Source: Ascaphus truei
Lineage: Eukaryota; Chordata; Amphibia; Anura; Ascaphidae
Assembly: GCA_036426205.1 (NCBI GenBank)
Contig: CM071568.1
Span: 226,990,777-227,054,776, forward strand
DNA: 64,000 nt
Direction: 5' to 3'
In this document: one piece after another, positions 43,721-55,294 of the stretch
How positions within the stretch are numbered: the stretch's first letter is position 1
How the letters are laid out: each line of letters starts with the position of its first letter
Position numbers and translations under genes: made by a program
Notes under the pieces: model-generated
Database searches by the model: none
Seen by the model: only the letters and a program-made list of their open reading frames with translations
Told to the model about the DNA's origin: nothing

Positions 43721-43984
43721 GTGATTTGAGATTTGATAGGAAGTCAGGAGAGGGATTTCAGCAGGGGAGACACTGAGAGAGATTTCGGAAATAGTAGAGT
43801 GATTCTGGCAGCAGTATTTAGGGTAGATTGTAGGGAAGACAGGTGAGAGGCAGGAAGGCCGGACAGCAGGAGGTTACAGTAGTTGAGACGGGAGAGAATG
43901 AGGGTCTGTGTCAGAGTTTTTGCAGTTAAGCAACAGGGAAAAGGGAGTATCTTGGTAATATTGCTGAGGAAAAAGCGACAGGTT

Positions 43985-45083
43985 TTAGCTACCTTTTTGA
44001 ATGTGAGAAGAGAATGTGAGAGAGGAGTTGAGTGTGACCCCTGGGCAACGTGCTTGGGCTACTGGGTGAATGATAGTACTTCCAACAGTAATGTGGAAGG
44101 AGGTAGTAGGGCCAGGTTTGGGAGGAAGTATGAGGAGCTCTGTTTTTGCCATGTTAAGTTTAACTCGGCAGAGGGCCCTCCAGGATGATATAGCAGAGAG
44201 ACATTCAGAAACTTTAGTCTGTACAGCAGGTAAAAGGTCAGGGGTGGAAAAGTAAATTTGTGTGTCATCAACATAGATGTGATATTTGAACCCAAGAGAT
44301 GTGATTAGGTCACTTAGAGAGAGTGAGTACAGAGAAAAGAGATGAGGTCCCAAGACAGAGCCCTGTGGTACCCCCACAGAGAGATCGATGGAGGAGGAGG
44401 TGTTAGCAAAAGAGACACTGAAAGTACGATGGGAGAGGTAAGAGGAGATCCTGGATAGAGCTTTATTATCAAATGCTGCAGAGAGGTCGAGTAATATGAG
44501 CAGAGTGTAATGACCTTTGTATTTGGCAGCATGGAGGTCATTAGTTATTTCAATGAGGGCTGTTTCAGTGGAGGGAGTGCGGGAGCCAGATTGTAGAGGG
44601 TCTAGGAGAAAATAGGTAGTAAGAAAAAAGAGCAAGAGAGAGAATACAAGGTGTTCAAGGAGTTTAGAGATAAAAGGCAGGAGGGAGTCAGGACGATAGT
44701 TAGAAAAACAGGTAGGGTTAAGCTTGCTGTTTTTGATTAATGGTATAATTATTGAATGTTTGAAGGAAGAGGGAAAGGTACCAGAGTAGAGGGAGGAGTT
44801 AAAAATCTGTGTGAGCATAGGGATAAGAGTAGGAGAAAGAGGTTTTAGGAGATGGGAGGGAATGGTGTCAAGAGGACAAGTGGGAGAGGGATAAGAGGAG
44901 ATCAGCAATGATACATTGGGGAAAAAGAATTGAGGAAGGCAGGAGGAGCATTAGGAAGATGTGTAGGATGGGAGAAGGATATCTCCTGACGTATGGATTC
45001 CATATTTTCTTTGAAATAGACAGCAAAGTCCTGAGGGGAGATGGAAGAACAAAAACAGGCAGCACAGGGTGGTCTGAGTAGGG
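43985..45083 (-). pseudogene. L2 reverse transcriptase, copy 2
   Basis: 307 open codons (43985-44908) with [30 protein letters not shown] (a short deletion follows the first catalytic motif), [13 protein letters not shown] and the YVDD box in [12 protein letters not shown]. The 45000-45070 stretch gives SPQDFAVYFKENMESI in another frame. The deletion after the first motif removes part of the fingers, so this RT would not work. Confidence 0.8.
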
Positions 45084-45099
45084 ATAATTGCATAATTAC

Positions 45100-46650
45100 T
45101 CCCGCAAATGCTCCGAAAGTTGGTCCAGATCGGCATGGCATCGGAGAGAGGTGAAAGAGAGAGGTGGCAGTGAAGGAGAGAGGTGGGAGAGAGTGAGGTG
45201 GGGCAAGTGAGTGAGTGGGAGGTGGGGGCAAGGTAGAGAGAGGTGGGGTTGAGAGAGGGATATAGGGAGGTGGGACAAGAGAGAGGGAGACAGGTGAGCA
45301 AGAGAGAGGTGGGGGTGGGAGAGAGGGTGAGGTGGGGGTGAGAGAGTGGGAGATCAAGGTGGGGTGGTTGAGAGGGAGAGAGAAAGATGGCTGTGAGGGA
45401 GAGAGGTGTGAGAAAGACGTGAGAGCATGAGAGGGGGAGAGAGAGAGGTGGTGACAAGGGAGAAAGGTGATAGGGAGAGAGAGGTGGGGGCGAGAGATGG
45501 ATAGAGGGGCGAGCGAAGGAGAGAGGTGGGGGAGAGAGGGGGATAGAGAGGGGAGTGGGGGCAAGAGATGGATAGAGAGATGTGAGGATGGGAGAGATAG
45601 GTGGGGGCGAGAGAGATGTGGGGGCAAGAGAGGGATAGAGGGGTTGAGAGAGAGAGAAAGAGGGAAGTGGGGGCAAGAGAGAGAGAAAGGGGGAGAGAGA
45701 AGGGGTGAGAGAGGTGGGGTCAAGACAGAGTTAGAGGGAGGTGAGGGTGAGAGAGGTGGGGGGTGGGAGAGGGAGAGAGAGTTTGGGGAGGGAGCGGTTG
45801 TGGAGAGAGATAATTGGGGTCAGTAGAGAGAGACGTGGGGGTGAGAGAGAGAGAAAGAGAGAGGTGGGGTGAAAAAGAGTGAGTGCGAGAGGTGGCTGGG
45901 AGAGAGGTTGGGTGAGAGAGGTGGGGTGAGTGAGGTAGTAAGGTGGGGGCAAGAGAGGGAAAGAGGGGGAGATAGAGAGGTGGAGATGGGAGAGAGGTGA
46001 GGGTGGGAGAGAGATGAGGGGCAAGAGATAGAGAGGAGTGGTGAGAGAGGGATAAAGGGGGCGAGAGAGGGATAGAGGAGGCGAGAGAGGGAGAGAGAAG
46101 TGGGGTAAAAGAGGGGGAGAGAGAGAGCGGTGGGGCGAAGAGGTGAGGGGGCAAAAGAGATGGGGCGAGAGAGATAGGGTGAGAGAAAGAGGGGTGGGGC
46201 GAGAGAGAGATAGAGTGGTGGGACAAGACAAAGAGAGAGAGGTGGGGTGTTGAGAGAGAGACAGAGGTGGGGTCAGTTGAGAGGGAAATAGGCGGGGGTG
46301 AGAGAGGGAGAGAGAGGTTGGGGAAAGAGAGAGTTGGGGTGGGTAGAGAGAGAGGTGGGCGTGAGAGAGAGATGGAGAGGTGGGTGTGAGAGAGAGATGG
46401 AGAGGTGGGGGTGAGACAGAGAGATGGCGAGAGGTGGGGGCGAGAGAGGGAGAGAGAGGGGCCAGGGAGAGAGAGAGGTTGGGGTGAGAGAAGGAGTGAG
46501 GTGGAGATGAGACAGAGAGAGAGGGTGATAGAGAGGTGGGGTGGGAGAGAGATAGGTGGGGGCGAGAGACTAAGAGAAAAATGTGGGGGCAAAAGAGAGG
46601 TGGGGGCGAGAAAGGGAGAGAGAGGTGGGGCTGTGCGAGATGGGAGGTCT
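45100..46650. repeat. 1.5-kb purine-strand satellite
   Basis: The plus strand is almost only G and A, with T mostly in GGTGGG. Loose units GAGAGAGGTGGGGGCGAGAGA vary in length between about 20 and 60 bp. Long open frames on the minus strand (poly-Ser/Pro/Leu) are artefacts of this composition. Confidence 0.9.
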
Positions 46651-48474
46651 TGCAAACCACCGACACTGGGATGGGGGGACCAGTAAAAACTCGAGTCATG
46701 GGCCCTGGGAAAGTGGTCTGCGGCCCTGCTTGGGTGTGTTCACAGGTAACTCCCCACATAGAGTATAGGGTAATCTATTTGGAGTATATGTCATAGAGCC
46801 CTTCCCTAAATTGGTCACTCTCTGTCTCTTCCTCAAAGCCCTATATCAGTTTCTGAATGGGGGTAAAGCCAAGAAGGAAATAATGTTACGTAATGTTAAG
46901 ATAACTATGCCGTACCACGAAATAATGTGAAGCTAACCCTAAAATGAGCTCTGTCACTGCAGTTATTTTTGTATATGATTACCTTAGTTCCTGCTTCAGG
47001 TGAAGTTACATTATTTGCCCTTATTTAACAGTGCTTAGTACATCTGGCCCTAAGTTTGACAGTTATTTAACATTCCTTTAGTGTCAATGTAGAAAGGTAT
47101 TTTGTTCTCATTTTAGCCCATGCTCTGATATGAATGTATTTATGAGGGGGTTACTGTATGCATGCATTATAGAGAATATAACCAAATGGCCCATTTCTGC
47201 AGAATGAATACACTTCTAATATTTCACCCAAACAAAAGCAAACACATGGATTTGCACCTAGCTATTTTCTGAATCCTAGTAGACAGTCCCCATGATATTT
47301 TCTTTTCAATGTTCGTGCCATACAGTATTTCATTTTTAATTTGCTGGTCTGCGTTACGGTGCCAACACGTCTATACAGCTGAGAGTTGTAAAGGTTTGTA
47401 TTGATTATGGAAAGCAGTATTATGTATACATCGAGACAATTCCCATGCATCCTCTGCATTTGTTTTACGACACAGATTAATAATGACACACAGAAAATCT
47501 GTCTTGCTACCCACATAGATGTAAGCACTCTGTGGAGACAGAGTACACCCAATTATGTAGTGCTTGTTAAGAGCCGTAGGGGCTTATTCTAGTAGCTCCA
47601 AAGTTGTCGTTAAAAAACTGCACGGTTTGTCATGTTCAGAAGTCCAGGTATGAAATGTGTGAATAAAAAGTATTCTCTATTGCAATTCGCATCGTTTAAA
47701 CGACATCTTTAAAAAATGCCAATCTGCATGGCTTAGCAGCCAATGTGCTCGCATAGATCTTTTGATTGGTTTTGAAACCGAGTGAACATAATCTCGCAAG
47801 GAAACGCATCATACTGTACACAGAATTTTAAGCGGCCATTTTGGACAGCGTGTGTCAGTGCTGTAGACATACAGGGATAGGAGTTTGGAGGTAGTTGATA
47901 TTGGTGTGAATTTGTTGCGATTTCTGAGTGAGTAGTCTTTTGGTTTTTTTTTGTATTTTTATTTTAAAGAAATTTGTCTTGTCAATGTGAAAGGTTTTTT
48001 CTAGCGTGTCTTTATTTTGGTTTATTTTTTCCATCACTGTTTTTTGTGGGTGTTTAGAGGAGTGAGTAACATGGAGGGGAGAAGTGGAAGTGGACGTGAG
48101 AGGAATGGGGAGTGGAGGTGTGGAGGTGTAGGGCAGGGGAGGTCAGAGTTGTAGGGGAGGTCAGGAGGCCTAGAGGAGTACAGGTAAGAGTAAAGGTAGG
48201 GGCTACATCAGGGGTTCCCAGGATCAGGGGCAGCAAAAGGGCTCTGGGTGATGTGCTCCAGAAGAGAATGAATGTAAGCAGCACACCTCCTCCAGCATTG
48301 GAAGCAACTCCTTCAGCACGTAGGCTCCACGGGGAAGGAACGGGGAACATCAGCTTTTCCACAGAGGATAATGAGGTTCTAGTGGTGCAAGTTGTTAAGT
48401 ACTACAAGTGGTATGGTCTAGAGAATGCCAGAGGAGGTAAAAAGGCCTATTCAAATCTGGACTTCTAAGGACAG
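46651..48474. other. No recognised gene
   Basis: Short frames only. 47020-47050 contains a CTTAGTACATCTGGCCC terminus-like sequence, reminiscent of the family ends at 1450 and 30155. An open frame at 48112-48468 is Arg/Gly-rich without a recognised domain. Confidence 0.4.
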
Positions 48475-48919
48475 GCCCCTCTACCAGATTTTAGCAGGTA
48501 TTTTGTTGTACAGACAGCTGCATCAGAGATAGGACTAGATGCAGTAATATCACAACAGTTTGAGGGGTTAGAATACCCGATCCTTTTCCTGACTAGGAAA
48601 CAGTTCCCAAGGGAAAATAATTACTCCATCATTAAGAAGGAGGGCCTCTTAGTAAAGTGGGCAATTGAGGCCTTGAGGCATTACCTGGCAGGAGTCCATT
48701 TTACCTTGGTGACAGATCACGCTCCACTGAAGTAGTTAAATTCAATGAAGGACTCCAATGCTAGACTGACCATGTGGTATATGGCCCTCCAACCCTTCTC
48801 AGTTGATTTAGCACATGCCTCGGAAGCTAAACGCAAATGCTGACTTCTTCTCTTGAGTAGGGGTGGATGGTCGAGCTTCAGCTGTGCATGGCCCTAGCCA
48901 CACACAAATAGGGGAGGAA
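48475..48919 (+). pseudogene. Ty3/gypsy RNase H fragment directly before an LTR
   Basis: Conceptual translation gives SEIGLDAVISQ, FLTRKQFPRENNYSIIKKEG, KWAIEALRHYLAG, FTLVTDHAPLK and LTMWYMALQPFSVD, an RNase H domain of the gypsy type. After about 70 more bases comes AGGGGAGGAA, a polypurine tract, and TGTGACAGGG. There is no integrase between. In-frame stops show decay. Confidence 0.7.
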
Positions 48920-49140
48920 TGTGACAGGGTGAATTCCATATGCCTGGGAGACATATGTATAGGTCTTCAGTCCAGCAGTGATCTGGTAGTACCAGCTTTG
49001 AAAAGGCTGGGTTAATTAACCAGGTCCCAGCTGCCTCATTAAGGGGCTTGAAAAACCCAGACTCTTCACTTGTGCATGGTTCCTGTCTGAATCAAAGAAG
49101 CATGCCCTGAAACTCTGGAGGGAGAACAGCTTGCCAAAAG
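48920..49140 (+). repeat. Putative 3' LTR start (truncated)
   Basis: Begins TGTGACAGGG right after a polypurine tract. Its start resembles the TGTAACAGGG ends at 55452 and 56459. End not found. Confidence 0.45.
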
Positions 49141-49286
49141 GTCTGTTAAATTTGAACACTGATCCTTGCTATATGTTTCTATACCGCCCTTGCTGGACAA
49201 AGGGCAAAGCCCTGCTCAGGTCTGATCTTTATGTTGTTTATATATGCTGAAGAAAAGCTATGTTATTTTGTGTTCCATGTTTTAAG

Positions 49287-49325
49287 GCTCCTTGAGAAAG
49301 GGCGAACTAGCCCGAAACATGTGGG
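49287..49325 (+). ncRNA. Hammerhead-like motif
   Basis: CTTGAGAA, GGGC, loop, GCCC, GAAACATGT: stem II pairs perfectly and the GAAA follows, but the core has a T for G change. Probably a PLE terminal repeat, in opposite orientation to the RT piece at 49475. Confidence 0.4.
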
Positions 49326-49474
49326 AGGAGGTCTTTTTTGTTATGTTCTAGTATCTGTTTTATGTAGATTTAATAAATTGATTTTATTACCTACCTGGTG
49401 AGTCTGTCATCCCAAGGAGCAGCGCTGATATCGATCATTTTTTCTTTGAATAAATAAGCCAACTCAGAAGTCCC

Positions 49475-50125
49475 ACATGTCGTTGCATTGTCCCTGCAAC
49501 ACCCATCTTATCATATTATCCAACTGTTGGGCACAACCTCTTCAAATGAAGAAAATATCATTGATGTAGTGCCCCCAGTGGTATATGTGCTATTTGAAAT
49601 CCAGATTTTAAAAATATAGATTTTGTTAAATTGTATACATAAAGACATTAGCATATGAGGAGCCATATGGACCCCCATCGCAATAACTTGTATCTGTGGT
49701 AAATAACTTTTCGAAATCTGAAATACCTGTTAGTAAACACAATTTCCAAAAGCTTAATCAGAAAACTACATTTATCTTCAGATATTATGGTAGTTCGGAG
49801 TGCATCTTGCACAGCTGCTAATCCCTCAGTATGGGGAATGGCAGTGTACAAGCTTAGTACATCAATTGTGCACAATGTGTCCTCATTATGCAAATCAGTA
49901 ATATTCCCAATAATATTAAGAACATATGTTGTGTCTGCTAACAGTCTGTAGACGGTACTATTTATGGTCTGTAAAAAGCATTCCAAGTATTGTGAAATTG
50001 GCTGCATTATACTGTTCCTTCACTTTGGTCTTGAAACTAATCATGTCACACTCATACTGTACACGCAAGTCATATGATTTTATCTCTAGGGGCCCTCTAT
50101 GTAATGAAGATTTTTACATGGAGAG
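49475..50125 (-). pseudogene. PLE RT fragment
   Basis: Open frame 49648-50007 holds LCTIDVLSLYTAIPHTEG, the first PLE RT catalytic motif. Downstream, in another frame, comes AMGVHMAPHMLMSL and then HYINDIFFI at 49545-49570, where the catalytic YIDD has become YIND. Frame changes and the lost aspartate show a dead copy. No endonuclease part is present. Confidence 0.72.
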
Positions 50126-50960
50126 GACTTAGGCCCGGATACATCAAACTGCGGTAACCTAAAAATGCGGTGTTATCACACAAAAAAGTGTATTATTTTT
50201 ATACCAACATTTCCCTGTCAAAAATATGACACACGTTTAAAAAATTGTATCCGTTAAAAAGTTGTCATAATACCTAATTTCTTCTTCCTACTGGCCATAC
50301 ATCAAGTTCCGATGTTTCACGGAACAGGATTAATGCTAGAACTAACGCAAGCTTTTTATCACCTAGTCCAGGCAGACATTAGACCTGTCTTTCCTATGTA
50401 TTTGATGGACAATATATTGCCCATTATATACATAGGCAAGATAAGCTAAACTAACCTGAAATTTGTGATAAAATATTATTTAAAATACATGGCACTAAAT
50501 ATTAATCCCTAGTACCTCAAGTGGTCAACTAGTCATGGCGTTAATATTAAAGGGTTAATATAAAAAATAAAACTACACTCCATACCCCCATGACCACATT
50601 AGTGGCTAGTAAAGCCTTACCATGCAAATATTTACTAAGCGCTAAGGTAATAAAGGGGTTAAACCCTACCACAAACCCAGAGAGACTAACCACACTCCCC
50701 AGGCCAACTACCCATTTCATCCACCCTCCCCAACCCCACCCTTAGTTCTAATGGCATTTAGCCAGATTATCCAACTGTTGCTAGTAGGGCTTTTGTCCGT
50801 TCCCCAAAAACACTTTAACACATTTTTAAATGTTTAAATAAATAACATGAAAAACAACATGGCAATCATTAATCCATTGATTTTGGCTACCTCTACCTCT
50901 CAATGCGGACCTTCATAGCCACATTGTCAATCAATGTTGCTCTATGCTAGGAATTTGATT
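50126..50960. mobile_element. Non-autonomous element fragments with ATACATCAA termini
   Basis: GGATACATCAAACTGCGGTA at 50137 and ATACATCAAGTTCCGATG near 50298 resemble the MITE ends at 32699. At 50625-50665 is an altered copy of the AAGGGGTTAA module. Boundaries cannot be set. Confidence 0.35.
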
Positions 50961-52925
50961 ACATACCTTAGCATGGATGAAGGCCCCTCTCATCTAGGGT
51001 TGCCAGGTGACTTCTCCCAAAATACTGGACACAATGGGGAAAGGTCTCACGCGCTCGAGACACACCCACCTCTCTCTGTTCCATGCTTTTATCTCTTCTC
51101 CTTGGCCCCAGGCTCCTGACACATCCTCCTGAATGGCTGCATTACCCAGCAGTAGTCTGTCAATAAGGATGGCGGAAGCTGCCCAAACCCCTATCAAGGG
51201 CCCTGCTCAGGGAAATCCCACGGCCCCCCAAGCCGGTCAGGCTTGTCCAGAGAGAATATCAATAAAACAAAACATGCATAACTATCAATTTTAGTGTTAA
51301 AATTCTTAACTTTCCCTGAAGCTTGAAGCACAGTACTGTCACCACTACAGTTTTAATTAATAATATGTATACCTTTTGTTCATTTAAAATAATATTCCAT
51401 TGTGTTTATACTACAGTATGTGCATCTTTATGGATGTTTGCTGGTTTTATCTATATGGATGAACCTCAGGATATTTTTGTGAGGAGCTCCGTGTTGATGG
51501 CACTGCCAGGCATCCTGTTGAGTTTGAGCTACACAACATTGTAGTTTAAGTTTCCTTCATTATTTTTGGTGCTGGAGCAAGAAATGCCTATAGCGCTGGG
51601 AAAAAAGAAACAAATATAGTACAAGAAATGTTGGAAAGTGGAAATGTCAAAAACAAAGGAGATGGATCTGCTTATTACGGGTCTAAAGTAGATAGGAAAG
51701 ATCTTATTCCATATAAAAATCTAGAGGAGAGATATTGAGAATAAAAAAGAAAAAGTGAGCTTCATTACTCAATATACAAGTCAGGCGAATCAAGTTAAGA
51801 AAATAATTAAAACACCTTGGAATGTCTTTTTAAAAGATCCATTACTTGGGGGGGGGGGGAATTAACCCCGCATCCACATATCATTTTTCAAAAGCCCAGA
51901 AATTTGAACCGAAACCAAGCACTGAGCGCTTTACCACAGATACAAAAAGCTTGGAAAACAGGCCCTTGACACTCTGAGCAGCCCCAGCCTTCCTAACTCT
52001 TCCCCACCTCCCTAGCGAAGGCAGAGGTATTGGTCCACACTCACTCCTCCCTGCAGGGAAGAGCACATGGGAAGGCCCCAATCTCAGGCTCCCAGTTGTG
52101 TGACCTGCTTTCCTAAGTGGGAAGGAATAACCACAAACTTTAGGGCAGTCCTGCCTTTAAGTACAGCCAGGAGGCGGGCCCCCCATTGTCGCAGCTACAA
52201 CAGGATGTACCACCCCATGCTGTCCCTCAAGTGCAGCACCAAAGAGGAGGGGGAAAACCCCATACCATCTACTAGCAACCTAATTGTACCAGGGTTTACT
52301 GCCAGTCCAAGGGCAGAATAGTAGCCATCAGGTGACCTGGCTACATAGACAATCATTTTTTTTATTTGGAGAGTGGGACAAACTCTTTTTGAAGTCTTTG
52401 CCATCTATTTAAATTCTCAATTTGAAAATATTAGCTTTACCAGTGTATAAAGTATGGAGACCATTACCTTCCTGCATGTAAGGATTTTTAAAGCTCATGG
52501 CACCCTGGAGACGAATCTGTTTGTTAAGTTGTTTGTAAGTACTAAAATAAATAACTAGGACAAACTAAGTTAGCAGCAAGGACTACAGTGCTACATGCAA
52601 AAGCAATGGGGACAAACAAAAAGCAGGGGGCAAACAGTGCAAAGGGAATAACAAGACAAAAAACAAGAAGGTATCTGTAGATTTGCAGAACTAGAAGCCA
52701 GATGAAAGGGAACAGTGAAAGGCGCAGTGCTAAGGAACAGAGAATAACCAGACAGCTGCTCTGTAAACAAAAAGTTGACTAGCAAAGAACTAGCAGACTG
52801 TATTGAATTTAATATACCCTTTTAACATCTTATTAGTATCCTGTATTTATCCGACCTTTATTTGATCATACTCTTATGATTAATACATTGTAAGTATACA
52901 TATTATAAAGTGAATATATTTATGT
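50961..52925. other. No recognised feature
   Basis: Short open frames without domains. Confidence 0.45.
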
Positions 52926-52937
52926 CTTAACAATAAA

Positions 52938-53005
52938 GCTGAACCCCGTTATAACGCGGTGCTCGGGGTCCAAATAATGAGACCGCATTATAACTGGGTT
53001 TGCAG
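52938..53005. repeat. Inverted repeat ACCCCGTTATAACGCGGT
   Basis: AACCCCGTTATAACGCGGT and ACCGCATTATAACTGGGTT are imperfect inverted copies 21 bases apart. Such ends occur in DNA transposons of vertebrates, but I cannot name this family safely. Confidence 0.5.
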
Positions 53006-53039
53006 GGAAAAATGGCCGCCGTGATCAGGGGCGCAGGAG

Positions 53040-53515
53040 AGTTTTTTATTCAAGGGAGTTTTGAATATGGAGGAGAAGAGGGTGATCGACAGTATCAAAG
53101 CCAGCAGAGAGATCGAGCAGTATTAGTAGGGAAAAATGACCATGAGATGTGGCTTAATGTAGATCATTGGCTTCTGTAGTGAGCACAGACTCTGTAGAGT
53201 GAGCTGTGCGAAACCCATATTGTAAATCATACATCATATTGTATCATATCACAAATCATACTGTGATCATACAGGAGAACATAAGATATTATAGCAGTTG
53301 GAGGCAAAAGGCAGGAGGGATACAGGTCGGTAAATAGTATGGCACATAGAGTTTTGGGTGTTTTTGAGAATAGGTCTGATCAATGCATGCTTAAAGGAGG
53401 AGGGGAAAATGCCAGAGGACAGGGAGGAATTGAAGATGTGGGCGAGATTGGGGACTAAGACAGGAGTAAGAGTTCTGGAAAGATATAAGTGGATAGGATC
53501 GAAAGGGCATGTGGT
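53040..53515 (-). pseudogene. L2-like RT fragment
   Basis: Minus-strand translation gives [39 protein letters not shown] and [11 protein letters not shown], the RT entry region of L2. An AT-rich stretch interrupts it. It is more diverged than the two longer copies. Confidence 0.65.
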
Positions 53516-53828
53516 ACTGTAGATGGAGACATATGATTATGATGGTATGTATTTAGGTATTTCTCTGTTACAGTAAATTGGTGTGCTGAAGTGTTACACC
53601 TATCTATATACCATCACATCAAGCATACAGTAGGTGTTTAGTGTTATAATTACCCATTTGAGAGAATTTGACCATAGATGCATATAATTATGGAGGGCCG
53701 TGTACCTGCGTGATGTCAGAATGTGAAAAAAGGTAAGCTAATACAGCTATATACAGTACAGCACGTTATTGGAATTTCAAATGTTAGTTATGTAGAGTAT
53801 TTACAGCTTGAATGTTCACCAAACACAT

Positions 53829-53865
53829 ACCTACCTGATGAAGAGGTCCCCAAAACGTTTTGCCG
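53829..53865 (+). ncRNA. Hammerhead-like motif (degenerate)
   Basis: CCTGATGAAGAGG, TCCCC, AAAACGTTTTG: it keeps the CTGATGA core and a GAAA-like AAAA, but stem II is poor. Probably a PLE terminal relic, followed by TAATAAATT near 53880. Confidence 0.35.
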
Positions 53866-54059
53866 ATCTGTTTGCTTTAATAAATTATGATGAAACTTTA
53901 AAAGTTCCTGTCTGTATCCTGAGTGCAGAGGAGGGAAAACATTGTTCTATTGTTGTGATTACATTGATGACAATGAAGGGTTCCCTGCTGACTTCTCTGA
54001 TCCAGCACAACTTAAGAAGCTGAAAATAAATCCCGGGTGAGTGCAGTGTTACCACAAAA

Positions 54060-55286
54060 TATATTTTGAGTTAGAATAATAATTGGGCAGTAACTATAAC
54101 AATTCTCATCTCAGTTCATGAAGCAGAACCACAGGGCTAAGGTAGGGGTATATATTCACCGACCAAAGCCAAGAGACAGAGCCCTATTAGAGTTAATGTA
54201 GTTAGGTTTCAGGCAGAGTATCAAGGCAGGCGGCAAAGGTGCAAAGTCGGGGTCACATGCACTGGACAGCAACAGAGAATCTAGAGGCAAAACGACTGGA
54301 AACATGGAGCAACAAAGCAACAGGAACAGGACTCAGGAACAAAACTGACAGGGTCCAAGACCACAAAGATTAGAATAGTGTTCCTTGCTCGGGCCAGGCT
54401 AAGGGTAGCTGGCTGCTATTTAAGACCCTGGGGCAGGTGCAGTCAATTACCAGCTACAGGAGGAGGTTTGCTTCCTGCTTCGGCGCCATCCTTGTGAAGT
54501 CAGAGGAGCGTCTCTGTTGGGGCACTTGGTGAGTCCTCACAGTAAGACAATTATTTGTAGCCCCAAACAAAACATTAAATATCTGTAAGAAGTCTGTTTC
54601 ATTAGCTTCTGCAGATCTGTATTGTTTTCGGCATTGATGCTCAGTGAGTTAAAAATAAGCTTCTTCCAACTCTTGATTTAAGTATGATTAAAACAGAATT
54701 ACAGCTGTTGATACGATCAGATTACATCTTTAATTGACCAAAGCAAATGCCACATCCTATAAAACAAAAGATAAAACATTTAAAGACTTTAGATCTTTCC
54801 CCATTTTAGTCTGTTGGATGATTTCAGTGAAATAAATACTTCAACCCACTGGATTCCAATTTGCAGAACCTTTGCAGATGCTGCAGTGAAAAAACGAAAC
54901 ACTAGATGCAAGGGGAAGGTCCCATGAATATTAATGAACAAATATTATTTTGCACGTTAGGATTCTCCACATCTTTGTGGGTCAATAGAAGGCAATTAAA
55001 TGTTCTTTTTATTTGCAGGCTTGTAGATTTGTGTTCTTCCAGATGTCAAATGTAGGGATCTTTGACATGTTGTGGTATAGGTATAAACACAACTGTGGGT
55101 AAAACTACACTGAGGTGGACATATGAACCTTGAAATATATGTTTGTGCTCTAATATGCACTTAAAGAAAGTTATTATTAACATGTTTGAATTAACTTTCA
55201 GTTATTGCCTGCTGTAGCGGTTTGTGGGTAAATGAGCGATTTGAGAAATATTTATGAAAATTGTTAGGGGTAGAATTATTTAAATT
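54060..55286. other. No recognised feature
   Basis: 54110-54540 has LTR-like composition but no boundary could be fixed. No domain found. Confidence 0.4.
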
Positions 55287-55294
55287 ATGTAATG

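Larger units (their letters stand above)
42390..45083 (-). mobile_element. L2 LINE, second minus-strand copy, split by a solo LTR
   Basis: The 3' end has the L2 signature (TGTACATAGCGCTTCACAG on the plus strand). The C-terminal part lies at 42653-42929, then the solo LTR 42930-43720, then RT from 43721 to 45083. It is close to the copy at 15131-18545. The endonuclease is missing; at 45083 it meets a purine satellite. Confidence 0.82.

Noticed and set aside
44902..46759. Long minus-strand frames of 241-342 codons rich in Ser, Pro and Leu
   Set aside because: They are translations of the purine satellite; no domain, and overlapping frames are equally open.
48112..48468. 118-codon Arg/Gly-rich frame as a possible host gene
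   Set aside because: No domain, low complexity, and it runs straight into a decayed RNase H fragment.
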